From Mayamaea pseudoterrestris (Eukaryota; Bacillariophyta; Bacillariophyceae; Sellaphorales; Sellaphoraceae), in NCBI GenBank assembly GCA_027923505.1, contig BROI01000039.1:1-64000 (forward strand): DNA of 64,000 nt, given 5' to 3'. A program made the translations under genes and the position numbers. The notes beneath the pieces were generated by a model that had not been told where the DNA came from, ran no database searches, and saw only the letters and a list, made by a program, of their open reading frames with translations. Every line of letters begins with the position of its first letter. The first letter of the stretch is position 1. Below are positions 23,518 to 32,717 of the stretch, in pieces.

Positions 23518-25215
23518 ATGAGGAGTTCGAGCGAGCATCAGCAGCTCACAGACAACTACGATCATATCAAGACTATAACTGCCGTCGCGACAGGAAGAGA
23601 TCCCATTTTGGAAGAAGGGACATTTCACGCCCCGACCGAAATCACTAACATGACGAGACGCTCTCGACAACGGCAGTCGCAAGCAGCAACAAGTTTTTGG
23701 AACGACGAGGAACCGATTGATTATAATGATCAGACTACCAATGCTTCTACCATCACGAAAGACCAACCCCAACATTCAATCAATGTAGATCAAGACGAAA
23801 GTCAAGATGTCGCGCTCCTCTCTTCGCCGGATGCACCAGCATCACTTTTGGCGGCGCAAGCAACACTTCAAAACTTTACACTCATGAGCATTCTATTCTC
23901 ATGCAACCACGGTTGCGTCGTGGCATGCTTGGGCTTGGCAACATCGAGGCTTGGATTTTCATTGGGAGCTGCCCAGAGTGGAATTCTGTACTTGTGCTAT
24001 ACCCTCTCGGGCTTGTTTGGATCAACGTATGTGGTCAAGCGATTGGGATCGCGCAATGCACTCATGGCAGGCATGGCCATGTATATTCTATACGTTGGCT
24101 GCTTTTGGTTTGCGACTGTCATGCAGGATGAGATTCAAAAGGATTTTGCTGTATACTTGGGAGGCGTCGTTGGAGGTACTGGCGCTGGGTTTTTATGGAC
24201 GGCGCAGGGATCATACTTTACGAGTGCTGCCCAAGAGTATGCCAAGTGCTCGAATCAATCAACTTCTGATGCAACGTCAAAGCTTGCGGGAATATTTGCC
24301 TTTCTCTACCTTGCATTGGAAGTCTTGCTGCGGGCTATGTCAACAATGCTTCTGCAAGCTGGACTTGAATGGTCGAGCGTCTTTCAAATTTATGCCTTGT
24401 TAACGGCAGCTTCAACGATTCTCATGTTGGCAGTGCAGCAACAAGAAAGTACAGATACCGAAAGCAGTTTGAATGCAACTGTGTTTAACAAGGCTACGGC
24501 GGCGTGGCAGCTGCTAAAGAATGATCCGAGAATGAAATACATGGTGGGATTAAACGCAGTTTTTGGACTGAGCGCATCGTTTCTCAACTCCTACGTCAAC
24601 GGTCAAGTTGTTCGCATTGTACTACAGGATGAATCGGCCAAGTATGTCGGTATCTTGACTGCTGGAATGGCTTCTTGGGCTGCCATGATGAGTCTCGTGT
24701 TCGGCAAGGCGTCACAAGCGCTCGGAAAAGGTCCGATCCTTGTCGCGGGTTCCATTTCCTTCGCTTTCGTAGCGTTGCCGTTTCTCGTGTATCCAAAGGT
24801 CGAAAACTGGAGCTGGGTATTGCTTGTTTTTGTTTACATGATGCAGGGAACGGGACGCGCTACCTTTGAAGGCACTCTCAAGGCGACATTCGCCGACTTC
24901 TTCTCGTTCGAGAAGGAGGGCGCCTTTGCCAACATTATTTTGCAAACTGGACTGTCAACGTCGATTGGATATGTTATGACATTTTCGTTAACATGCGCGC
25001 AGGAAAGCAATTACTGCGTGCCGTATCAGGATGGGTCGCTGCACAACGTTCTGTCCTTTGAACTCGCCATAGTTGTTGCAGCTGTTGCTGCCATTGCTGG
25101 CTATTGGAAAGCATCATTGATACACGAGCGAAGGTTAGCTGCTGCTAGTTCAGCGTTTCAACTGACCGAGTCGAGTCTGCTGGCTGCTGAGCCAACGCAG
25201 AGGGCAGATGCATGA
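23518..25215 (+). CDS. UNC93-like major facilitator superfamily protein
   Basis: A 565-aa polytopic membrane protein. After a polar N-terminus of about 115 residues come 10-12 hydrophobic segments. The signature of the UNC93 branch is visible: a first membrane segment followed by ATSRLGFSLGAAQSGILYLCYTLSGLFG, then VVKRLGSRNALMAG (MFS loop 2-3 motif) and GGTGAGFLWTAQGSYFT, which is typical of UNC93. Family members act as transporters or as trafficking and channel-regulating proteins; the substrate cannot be inferred. The start could be later (for example the methionine of MTRRSRQ) without losing any membrane segment. No intron is needed. It is divergent from the ATG1 kinase. Confidence 0.85.
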   Translation: MRSSSEHQQLTDNYDHIKTITAVATGRDPILEEGTFHAPTEITNMTRRSRQRQSQAATSFWNDEEPIDYNDQTTNASTITKDQPQHSINVDQDESQDVALLSSPDAPASLLAAQATLQNFTLMSILFSCNHGCVVACLGLATSRLGFSLGAAQSGILYLCYTLSGLFGSTYVVKRLGSRNALMAGMAMYILYVGCFWFATVMQDEIQKDFAVYLGGVVGGTGAGFLWTAQGSYFTSAAQEYAKCSNQSTSDATSKLAGIFAFLYLALEVLLRAMSTMLLQAGLEWSSVFQIYALLTAASTILMLAVQQQESTDTESSLNATVFNKATAAWQLLKNDPRMKYMVGLNAVFGLSASFLNSYVNGQVVRIVLQDESAKYVGILTAGMASWAAMMSLVFGKASQALGKGPILVAGSISFAFVALPFLVYPKVENWSWVLLVFVYMMQGTGRATFEGTLKATFADFFSFEKEGAFANIILQTGLSTSIGYVMTFSLTCAQESNYCVPYQDGSLHNVLSFELAIVVAAVAAIAGYWKASLIHERRLAAASSAFQLTESSLLAAEPTQRADA

Positions 25216-25700
25216 TACATGCAAGCTTTAGCGTGAATCGCCTTGAGAAGAAAAGGAATGTAAGACTGTGCTCGCTGTATTTTAGTCCTTTATCAACCTT
25301 GACTGTTGAGCGAATGCCCTGCCATGCAGTAATCCTAACCGGCAATATAATGTCAATCGTCGATAGCTGCCGATCTCAAATTGTTCGCTCATTACTGCCA
25401 GTAGATTTCGGCGAGACGTTCTTGACGTATTCCTTAAAACAATTGAGTTACTTTGTAGGGTATTTCCCGGAGTGTGATGAAGTGGCGCCAAGGACGGCGA
25501 GCGCCAGCCGGGATGGATCGTGCCAAACATGCCCAAAACAACCTCATTAGTCATGGGCATATATGGCATCCGAATTGCCGAACTTTTATCATTTCGAAGA
25601 ATAAGTCCCGCTGCGATATTTTGTTTGTCGCGAAACGCGTCGATGACGACCGTCAACAGCAACATGATTCGGACGAGACAAGAGGGCCCGAAACAAGGCC
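25216..25700. other. Intergenic sequence without clear feature
   Basis: 485 bp between the transporter and the coiled-coil gene. Overlapping short frames occur on both strands, but none has a domain, targeting signal or consistent composition, so no gene is called. Confidence 0.5.
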
Positions 25701-26318
25701 ATGGAGCATATCTACAATAGCGTTGACAGCGCAATGAACTGGTTATTTTCTTCAAAGACCCGTGCCACTGACGATGAATTGGAACCGAGCGTGAGGAGCG
25801 CCGTTGCAGCGTCGGAACTGTCGACCGAACTATCGTCTAGCGCAGCAGAAGTTGCAGAGATTGACAGTGACATTCAAACTGCCAAAGCTGACTTGGTCAA
25901 GGCAGAAGAGAAGGAACGATTTGTTGGTTTACGAATCTACAAGTATCAAAATGACCTGCACGAGCGTCGCCGCATTCTTGACGAACACGTTCCAGGACTC
26001 CAGGCAGCCGACGAGACGGAAGACTTGCTGGACGAGGAGAACCCCGACGATGGCACGAACGAACGAGATGAAGCAAGGGCTGCTGCTACTCATGCACGAT
26101 TACTGGATAAGTGGGAACAAGATAGTCGTGCGCTGGAAAAGGTCGTTAAAAGTCATCAGACCATTCTCATGCACTGCGAAGAAATTCGTCGTAAACTGAA
26201 GGATCTCGAGTCCAAACGGCATACACTTGATAACATGCGAAGAGAATATGGAGGATATTATGAACAAGAGGCTACAAAAGGACGTGCTGCGGATGTAGAG
26301 GATCAGGGCCATGCCTAG
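25701..26318 (+). CDS. Coiled-coil protein, unknown
   Basis: A 205-aa acidic protein. Residues about 45-85 and 125-190 have the heptad-like, charged composition of coiled coils (AEIDSDIQTAKADLVKAEEKERF, LEKVVKSHQTILMHCEEIRRKLKDLE), separated by a very acidic linker (DETEDLLDEENPDDG). No signal peptide or catalytic motif is seen. The N-terminus MEHIYNSVDSAMNWLF could form an amphipathic helix. I do not recognise a family; a structural or trafficking role is possible but unproven. About 340 bp without features separate it from the next gene. Confidence 0.65.
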   Translation: MEHIYNSVDSAMNWLFSSKTRATDDELEPSVRSAVAASELSTELSSSAAEVAEIDSDIQTAKADLVKAEEKERFVGLRIYKYQNDLHERRRILDEHVPGLQAADETEDLLDEENPDDGTNERDEARAAATHARLLDKWEQDSRALEKVVKSHQTILMHCEEIRRKLKDLESKRHTLDNMRREYGGYYEQEATKGRAADVEDQGHA

Positions 26319-26654
26319 CTTGGGACTTTGGCGAATGCTGGCGACACTGCATCTTTCAATGAATACGGTAGCCATTACATATTTGAAAGCACTAAATACA
26401 ACCACACTAATCTTACTGCAGCCTGTAGATGCTTTTAATAGAATGAAAGGCCAAGTATAAGCCAACTAAGATAAGGAAAATAGATGTTTGGCGATTTGGC
26501 CCGTCGTGAATTGCGAAAACGTCATTTGAGTCATTTCTCTCGAAACGCCCGATTCGTTTGCAGGCATTACGGATCACAGCACCATCGCAGCATCCACTGA
26601 TGAGACACATCAACGCGCCAACTGCTGATCCTTATTGAGCGAAGGACGGTCGAT

Positions 26655-28100
26655 TTGTCATTCACAATCGGACCACTTGCGTCAAAGGTCTTCCAATCAA
26701 TGAGCTCTCGACGAAGCCGTCTCTCGACGATCCTGACGGTAGCCGTATTGCTTCGTTCCACTCTGTTTGGCTGTCACGCCTCAACCATCAATAATGACGA
26801 AAGAGCAAGCCATTCTCATCAAACAGATCGCCGCCTTGCAGAGAATCGAGATCAACAAAAAGATTCACCTCTCTTTGCAATCCACCCTAACATTCAGGTA
26901 GTCGGGCCAACTGCTTTTCCAAGGCCAACGGATTACTTTCATCGACGAACGTCGTCCATAAACAACAAGGACGCTATTAACATTACCAACTTTATTCAAC
27001 CAAAGTTTGGACAACATCGACCCGATCAAGACGCTGTTTTGGCGTTAGCAGCCGAGTATACGCTCGACAACTACTTGGTCTTTGTGGAATCCTTGCGACG
27101 CACTGGCTTCCAAGGTGACATTGTGCTGAGTCTCAGTCCAATCGACTACGCCAATGATGAGATTCGCTCATACTTGCAGAGCGACCCGCACATTATTGTT
27201 TACGTTCCAACGCTTCATTGCTTTAACTTGGAAGGAGAGGTCGTTGATAGTGTCAAGGGCGGCATGCGCATATGTCACTTGCCAAACATGTATGGAATCG
27301 CCAACAGCAACAATGGCACCGTCACACCACTCGACGATCCTCGACCCGCTCGCACCGTGTCAGTGACGCGCTACGAAATATACTGGATCATGGCACGCCA
27401 CTACGACTCGAACTGTTGGTTGTTGCTGGTGGATTCGCGCGACACATACTTTCAGACGAATCCCTTTGCCCATGTTCCTCGGCAAGCGATGACAAAAGAG
27501 AAAGCAATAACGTCGGGACTGTTGTATTTCTTTGGCGAAAACGCAGACGCGACTCGCATTGGCGCAAGCAACATGAACCGCAAGTGGCTTACCCTTGCGT
27601 ATGGTGACTACGTGGCTCAAACCTTGTCGCAAAAGCCCATTGTCTGTTCCGGCGCCACCATGGGCGAAGCAGTCGCCTTGGATGCCTACTTGCGCGCCAT
27701 GGTGAGCGAGTCGGATGAAACAAACACTGTCATTTACGGAGCTGATCAAGGTTTTCACAATTTCTTGTACTATTCGGGCAAACTACGCAACGCGGAAGCG
27801 ATTCACGCGATTGTTGTCTTTGAGCAAGGCCAAGGCATTGTTAACAACATGGGTGCCATGCGAACGAAGGATCTAGCCGAATGGGGTAATGGCAAAATTT
27901 TGACCGAGATTGATAATGTTGACCATCCGGGTGAAGCAGTTGCGCAGGTATTGAATTGGGATGGCAATCCGAGTCCAGTGGTGCACCAGTATGATCGACA
28001 CGACTTATTGACGCGGCACTTCTACAAGCGCAAGCGGGAGCACTTTCGCAACGACTACAATGCACGGCAAAAAGTAAAGACTGAAGTCAAGACTCTGTAG
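26655..28100 (+). CDS. Secretory-pathway glycosyltransferase-like protein
   Basis: 481 aa. A hydrophobic segment after a basic patch (RRSRLSTILTVAVLLRSTLFGCHA) looks like a signal peptide or anchor; the methionine at 26700 would place it right at the N-terminus. The body contains VDSRDTYFQTNPF, a DxD-like motif in the context usual for GT-A nucleotide-sugar transferases, and later GADQGFHNFLYYSGKL, resembling the acceptor-side GxDQxxxN region of many such enzymes, plus a conserved-looking FEQGQGIVNNMGAM. The inference is a Golgi or ER glycosyltransferase; donor and acceptor are unknown. No intron is needed. The 3' end is followed by about 180 bp without features. Confidence 0.7.
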   Translation: MSFTIGPLASKVFQSMSSRRSRLSTILTVAVLLRSTLFGCHASTINNDERASHSHQTDRRLAENRDQQKDSPLFAIHPNIQVVGPTAFPRPTDYFHRRTSSINNKDAINITNFIQPKFGQHRPDQDAVLALAAEYTLDNYLVFVESLRRTGFQGDIVLSLSPIDYANDEIRSYLQSDPHIIVYVPTLHCFNLEGEVVDSVKGGMRICHLPNMYGIANSNNGTVTPLDDPRPARTVSVTRYEIYWIMARHYDSNCWLLLVDSRDTYFQTNPFAHVPRQAMTKEKAITSGLLYFFGENADATRIGASNMNRKWLTLAYGDYVAQTLSQKPIVCSGATMGEAVALDAYLRAMVSESDETNTVIYGADQGFHNFLYYSGKLRNAEAIHAIVVFEQGQGIVNNMGAMRTKDLAEWGNGKILTEIDNVDHPGEAVAQVLNWDGNPSPVVHQYDRHDLLTRHFYKRKREHFRNDYNARQKVKTEVKTL

Positions 28101-28283
28101 TGATACGGTGTGTGTTTGAGTGACGCCGTTGCAACGGATATAATTAGCAAACTTAAAGTACGTTGTAAAGGAAGACGTAGCACGCTATCAAATTCATGGT
28201 CCTTACTCCTCCCATCAATCCACAACTCGAATCATCACCGCTCTCCGCTGATATTCAACGTGACGGCATCACTCTGACTGGCA

Positions 28284-28550
28284 ATGAAGCCAATTAGGTC
28301 GCTGGCGTATGATGACCGGGATGGGATGCAGTCAGTTGGCATTGGCCCGATGCCGCATGGCAGTTTGCACGTGTACATTAAACTATTGAGCGACGAACTT
28401 GAACTGTCGCGGCGCATGAAGGACTCGAGCTGCGCGCTAGAGGTGTACTGCAACGCAATGAGTCTCACGGGTGCCATGTGGGAGCTGATCGTTCGAATGC
28501 AACGATCAGCACACGGCAAGCCGACCTCGTGCTCAGTCGTCTATTTCTGA
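28284..28550 (+). CDS. Possible small protein, 88 aa, doubtful
   Basis: An 88-aa frame starting MKPIRSLAYDD and ending by overlapping the 3' end of the RimM gene by ten bases on the opposite strand. Its composition (GIGPMPHGSLHVYIKLLSDELELSRRMKDSS) is protein-like, but a 94-aa frame lies on the minus strand over the same bases and I cannot tell them apart. It has no recognised domain. The rest of 28101-28540 holds nothing I can name. Confidence 0.25.
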   Translation: MKPIRSLAYDDRDGMQSVGIGPMPHGSLHVYIKLLSDELELSRRMKDSSCALEVYCNAMSLTGAMWELIVRMQRSAHGKPTSCSVVYF

Positions 28551-29710
28551 TATCCAATGCACTCATCAGGTTCGATTGTCCTAGGAGAAGGCAGGAAACC
28601 TTTTATGCGAACCTTTTCTTGTCGAATGTACTTGAGATCCAGCAGCCCCACTGGAGGGTCTACGTAGATTGATCCATCCTTGACGTCAATGACGGGAACA
28701 AGTTGGGGCACCAGCGGCATGAGCACTAGCTCGTCATAAAGAGAAGCTGTCCCTCCTTGCCCCCGAGGAAGAACTAGCTCAAGAAAATCATGAAGTCCTG
28801 GAATGCTTGTCAAATCTTCCGCAAACACCACGCCGTTTACTTTTCCAACGTATCTCCGTTCTCCAACCTTTGTATCCTCATACAGAAACACGTCAAGCCC
28901 AATGAGGTCTGAAACAATGAACTCCTCCGACTCGGTTTCCATTAAATCTTCGTCACGCGCATACAGCACCGACCCACGCAACTTCATGGCTGCTTCTCGA
29001 TCATCGATACCGTCCAATCTAATGAGATACTCATCTCCATGTCTTTGACGTCCTTCCTGCAACATGACGGGCCGCGGCGCTCGCTTACGCGGCGCCTTGA
29101 TGTGACGAACTCCCGGCTTGCAGAGTCGCTCCGACGCAAAATCCGTGAGGCAGCGCACCTTGATCATGCCGTGAACGCCATGGGCACCGCCTATGGAAGC
29201 AATCTCAACATATCCAAATGTTGTCGGATCGTAAGGGTCAATGGTTTTGGTATCAGGAAAGATCATTGGCTGAGCATTCGTGTTGACAGCAGGAGGACTT
29301 GACGCCTTTGAGGAATCGTTTCGCTGATGTTGCTTCTTCGTAAGTTCGGCGTTTAGTAGCGTGTTTTGTTCCAAGGATTCTGCAATCAAGGAGTCAAACG
29401 GATCACTCGCCAGGCTTTCTACTTTTGAAAACTGCTCGTACTTGTTCTTTTTGCGACGTCGCTTAAAAGGGGCTTCGGCCGTCGTGGCAGCAGCGTCCTT
29501 TTCGCACGGAAGGAGCGAAGCGCCGATGGACGTCGTGGTTTTGCAGTCGGTATGCTTTAAAAAGAAATGCCTTTCACTCTTCGCAATTGGCAGCAAGAAT
29601 CCATCAGTCGCCACCAATAATGATGGCACAACAAGTAACAGCCAAACTATCATCGTTGGGTGAAGTGGACGCATCATGAGCTGCTCCATTTTGATGGACG
29701 AATGGTTCAT
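28541..29710 (-). CDS. rimM: RimM-like 16S rRNA-processing factor, plastid-targeted
   Basis: 389 aa. The conserved part begins near residue 165 with GYVEIASIGGAHGVHGMIKV (the RimM N-terminal domain start G-x-I-x-x-x-H-G-x-x-G), continues through YLIRLDGIDDREAAMKLRGSVLYA, and ends in the PRC-barrel domain (FIVSDLIGLDVFL to DVKDGSIYVDPPVGLLDL). RimM helps assemble the small ribosomal subunit head. The N-terminus carries a signal peptide (MIVWLLLVVPSLLVA) followed by TDG-FLLP, a plastid junction, then a Ser/Lys-rich transit-like stretch, so the likely site is the plastid ribosome. Several in-frame methionines precede the signal core (29710, 29689, 29680); I keep the first. It is divergent from the ATPase gene, with 176 bp between starts. 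Confidence 0.85.
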   Translation of the reverse strand: MNHSSIKMEQLMMRPLHPTMIVWLLLVVPSLLVATDGFLLPIAKSERHFFLKHTDCKTTTSIGASLLPCEKDAAATTAEAPFKRRRKKNKYEQFSKVESLASDPFDSLIAESLEQNTLLNAELTKKQHQRNDSSKASSPPAVNTNAQPMIFPDTKTIDPYDPTTFGYVEIASIGGAHGVHGMIKVRCLTDFASERLCKPGVRHIKAPRKRAPRPVMLQEGRQRHGDEYLIRLDGIDDREAAMKLRGSVLYARDEDLMETESEEFIVSDLIGLDVFLYEDTKVGERRYVGKVNGVVFAEDLTSIPGLHDFLELVLPRGQGGTASLYDELVLMPLVPQLVPVIDVKDGSIYVDPPVGLLDLKYIRQEKVRIKGFLPSPRTIEPDECIGYQK

Positions 29711-29842
29711 GCGTCGAGCTCCAGCTGACCATCCGGCACTGCAATGAGTACCGCAACGACAGTTAAACCTGGTTGGTGATTCTTCGTCTTGTCGTAACCT
29801 TCACTTGAACAGCACTCTACTTCTACTGACGATCGGTGACAT

Positions 29843-29854
29843 ACTACCGGTAGT
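29843..29854. promoter_or_regulatory. ACTACCGGTAGT palindrome in shared promoter
   Basis: A perfect 12-bp palindrome between the divergent RimM and ATPase genes. The same 12-mer occurs at 43206 and 44624 in this window, which is far above chance. A regulatory role is only a guess. Confidence 0.4.
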
Positions 29855-29886
29855 GCTGCCTATACAGTCGCTAACAATTATCCTTC

Positions 29887-31971
29887 ATGGTATCAGTCGA
29901 ATTGATTGAGGACCCCTTGGATTTGCGGGGTCGTGTCGATGCAGCCCATGGCACGCTGCATCGTACCTTCATTGTTCATGCGCAAATACCTCTCACGGAA
30001 ACCATGACGCATCAAACGCATGGTGATCATTACGACAAAGCCTTGGAGGAGGGAGGAAGAGCTGCCAAAGTCTCGCTGGCTGACTTTTTTGCCAGGAAAC
30101 AGGCCACGTCGGCCAAGGATTTCGTCGTTGCACAAAATAATATGGTCTGTTGCTTGGAGCCGCTCGAGTGGATGACAGCTTCCACCTCACAAACGAGACG
30201 CCGAAAGCGATCAGCTTGCGTTCCTTTCATATTTGAACGTACGGATGTCTTTTGTCAAGGAGAAATGCTTCATATATATGCGCGACTCTTTGTTTACGCG
30301 AGTTCTTCAGCAGGAGCGACGAATGAAGATGCCAATCAACCTTCTTTGTCGGCCAACGAAACGTTCATTGCGATTGCCCAAAGCTTGCTGGTTCGTCTGC
30401 TACTGCTCGATTCTACTCAATTAGACGATCTCATGAATCATGTCGCAACTACTGTATTCCAGGAACGGCTTCGGTCACAGCTAAAGCAACTCAACTTGGT
30501 CGCCTTTGTTGCGAATGGCTCCATTCTGCCGCGCAAAAGTGGCGCTAGCCAAGCGCCCATGGCTAGTCCACCCGCCGTGCCCTTTTGTGCACCGATGGAC
30601 AGCTCCATGAGCCGAACGATACAAGTTGAAATGGGCGCGCTCGCTGCATTTGTCAACGTCAACGGACAACACAGTCGGCGCGGCTTGAATGCAACAGCAA
30701 ATAACGCAACGAATGTAATTCACATATCCGGAATGGGAGTTCCACGAGGCATTACCTTGATTGTCGGCGGCGGCTACCATGGCAAGTCAACCATGCTACG
30801 CTGCATTGCCTCTGGCGTCTACAACAAGTGTTTCGGCGACGGCCGCGAGTTTTGCGTCACGGTTGACGACGCCGTCACAATCCGCGCCGAGGATGGCCGT
30901 CACGTGAACAATTGCAACATTAGTGCATTCATATCCAATCTACCAAGTCCACCAGGTACTAGTTCAGCAGTCGACACGACACATTTCTCAACTGCCGAAG
31001 CGTCGGGGTCAACGAGTCAGGCGGCGAGTACAGTCGAGGCGATTGAAATGGGTGCGTCCGCGTTTTTAGTCGACGAAGATGTCAGTGCCGCCAATTTCAT
31101 GGCGAGGGATGGTCGCATGCGAGCCATGATCATGGACGAGTCGATTACACCACTCTTGTATCGCGTCAATGGCCTTTACGCGGCCAAGGGAATATCGTCA
31201 ATCGTTGTCGTCGGAGGTGTCGGCGACTGGTTGGATGTGCCTGACCAAGTAATTTTAATGGACAAGTACATTTGCAAAGATGCGACAGCCAAAGCCAAAT
31301 CAGTGTCAAAACAATTTTCCCATGGGCATGTGCAGTACGCAGGGCGTGGCGTAGTGCATCGACTAGAGTGGAATAAATCGGGTACGCCCAATCCTCGACG
31401 CCCGTGCGCCGACTCGTGTACGCGTTATGATCCCACGCATAACTCAATCTCCCTCGTGGAGGGCATGGACGCCATTCGGGTTCATCCGTTGGACGATGCT
31501 GTTCAAATTGACAATGATGAGCACGACGATGATTACATTGACATGTCACGATGCGAGCAACTCGTGGGCAAGAAGCCACAGCTGTACGGCACGGGGATGT
31601 GCGCCCTGCAGTTGATTGAAATTTGTCGAAAAAATCCAAACTATGGTCTGGCAGACTTTTTGACTAAGCTCGACGACTTTCTAGATGAAGTGGGCATGTC
31701 CTTTTGCTTTGGCGATTATGACAGAGACTGTACACGCGCTGCGCTGCATACGTCGGGGCATTGGAAGCTACTGGTGGAAACAATGGGTTGTGCATTGCGG
31801 CCTCGTCGATTCGAAGTCGGACAAGCTTTGACGCGATTGCATGGTATCAAGATGGTTGTACTACCTGTTACAGAGGACGAAGCCGAAATTGCGGAGAGGG
31901 TCGACGCTGAACGAAGGAAACAAGAGCTACTTGATTTGTGGAATAAACGGCGCGCTCACAAGATACCGTAG
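29887..31971 (+). CDS. Predicted ATPase of the ABC class (PF09818 type)
   Basis: 694 aa, no intron. The central region matches the prokaryote-like 'ABC-class ATPase' family: an IPRGI-type lead-in (GVPRGITLIVGGGYHGKST, a Walker A-like loop near residues 289-307), then DGRHVNNCNISAFISNLP, FSTAEASGSTSQAASTVEAIEMGA (the signature-like region), FLVDEDVSAANFMARD (Walker B region) and ITPLLYRVNGLYAAKGISSIVVVGGVGDWLDVPDQVI. The biological role of this family is not established; members occur in bacteria and in various protists and fungi. An N-terminal region of about 280 residues with low-complexity stretches precedes the core. No targeting signal is evident, so cytosolic or nuclear location is the default. 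Confidence 0.85.
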   Translation: MVSVELIEDPLDLRGRVDAAHGTLHRTFIVHAQIPLTETMTHQTHGDHYDKALEEGGRAAKVSLADFFARKQATSAKDFVVAQNNMVCCLEPLEWMTASTSQTRRRKRSACVPFIFERTDVFCQGEMLHIYARLFVYASSSAGATNEDANQPSLSANETFIAIAQSLLVRLLLLDSTQLDDLMNHVATTVFQERLRSQLKQLNLVAFVANGSILPRKSGASQAPMASPPAVPFCAPMDSSMSRTIQVEMGALAAFVNVNGQHSRRGLNATANNATNVIHISGMGVPRGITLIVGGGYHGKSTMLRCIASGVYNKCFGDGREFCVTVDDAVTIRAEDGRHVNNCNISAFISNLPSPPGTSSAVDTTHFSTAEASGSTSQAASTVEAIEMGASAFLVDEDVSAANFMARDGRMRAMIMDESITPLLYRVNGLYAAKGISSIVVVGGVGDWLDVPDQVILMDKYICKDATAKAKSVSKQFSHGHVQYAGRGVVHRLEWNKSGTPNPRRPCADSCTRYDPTHNSISLVEGMDAIRVHPLDDAVQIDNDEHDDDYIDMSRCEQLVGKKPQLYGTGMCALQLIEICRKNPNYGLADFLTKLDDFLDEVGMSFCFGDYDRDCTRAALHTSGHWKLLVETMGCALRPRRFEVGQALTRLHGIKMVVLPVTEDEAEIAERVDAERRKQELLDLWNKRRAHKIP

Positions 31972-32070
31972 AATAGATGAAAATTTAATGTTTTAATGTT
32001 TATTATGTACTTAAACTACCGTGTTAGCTTGTCTATTGGCGATGTGTACACGAACACGATCCACAAATGC

Positions 32071-32511
32071 TTAGAAGTGATCAACGACTTTGGAAACCCA
32101 TTTCTTTCCATCTGGAAACCGAATGCCACCTTTCTCCCAGACTCCTGGCACCTTGTTTGGTCCACCGATTGGTGTTTCGTCAACCAGAATTTGTTCTCCG
32201 TTGACCTTGCCGGTGAGCGTCCAGGCCTTTTCTCCGGTTCCGAAGCCACATGCTGGGTTAGGATCCGTTCCAGTAAGCTTGGCGACCTTGGTAAATCTGT
32301 TAACCTTGACCTGGCGGGTGCATTCCGGGTGCTGTTCATCCGTGTAGGAGCCATTCAAGTCAACAACGGCGTTAGATACGAGTGCGCTGCCTCCAATGAT
32401 GGCTGATGCTGTTGCGACGGAAGCGGCCTTCTTGACAAAGCTTGGTACAGCCCACGCATTCGTCGACACAGCGAGCGAAGCTGCAAGGCTAATGTATAGA
32501 GAGGTCTTCAT
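32071..32511 (-). CDS. Small candidate thylakoid-lumen protein, unknown family
   Basis: 146 aa, starting at MKTSLY (32511) rather than at the longer upstream frame, because a signal peptide follows directly: ISLAASLAVSTNA, then WAVPSF, a plausible plastid junction with an aromatic at +1. Next come FVKK and a second hydrophobic, Ala-rich stretch (AASVATASAIIGGSALVSNA), resembling a thylakoid-transfer domain ending in an A-x-A-like site. The mature part (about 97 aa) has two Cys (HPEC and NPACG) that could pair, and a beta-rich, Gly/Lys-rich sequence. This tripartite layout suggests lumen delivery; the function is unknown. Satellite C begins only about 200 bp upstream of its start codon, so the promoter abuts the array. 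Confidence 0.72.
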   Translation of the reverse strand: MKTSLYISLAASLAVSTNAWAVPSFVKKAASVATASAIIGGSALVSNAVVDLNGSYTDEQHPECTRQVKVNRFTKVAKLTGTDPNPACGFGTGEKAWTLTGKVNGEQILVDETPIGGPNKVPGVWEKGGIRFPDGKKWVSKVVDHF

Positions 32512-32717
32512 GATGTGCTTGATTTGAGATAATGATATGGTTGATTGGGTTGATGAGGTTTCCAGATCTTGGATCTCGAACGTTTGCCGATTCGAAGAAG
32601 ATCGTCGAAGCCCTGGAAGGTCACGGATCCTTCGAATCGAAAATCGGTCATTCTGTGTGTGAGTATTCACTATAGGTGCCACGATTGTGTCTAGGGGGCT
32701 TGGTTTATGGATGTTGT

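Noticed and set aside
25282-25755. 157-aa minus-strand frame upstream of the coiled-coil gene
   Set aside because: It overlaps the start of the better-supported plus-strand gene and shows no domain or targeting signal.
28235-28519. 94-aa minus-strand frame
   Set aside because: It competes with a plus-strand frame over the same bases and has no recognisable feature; not called.
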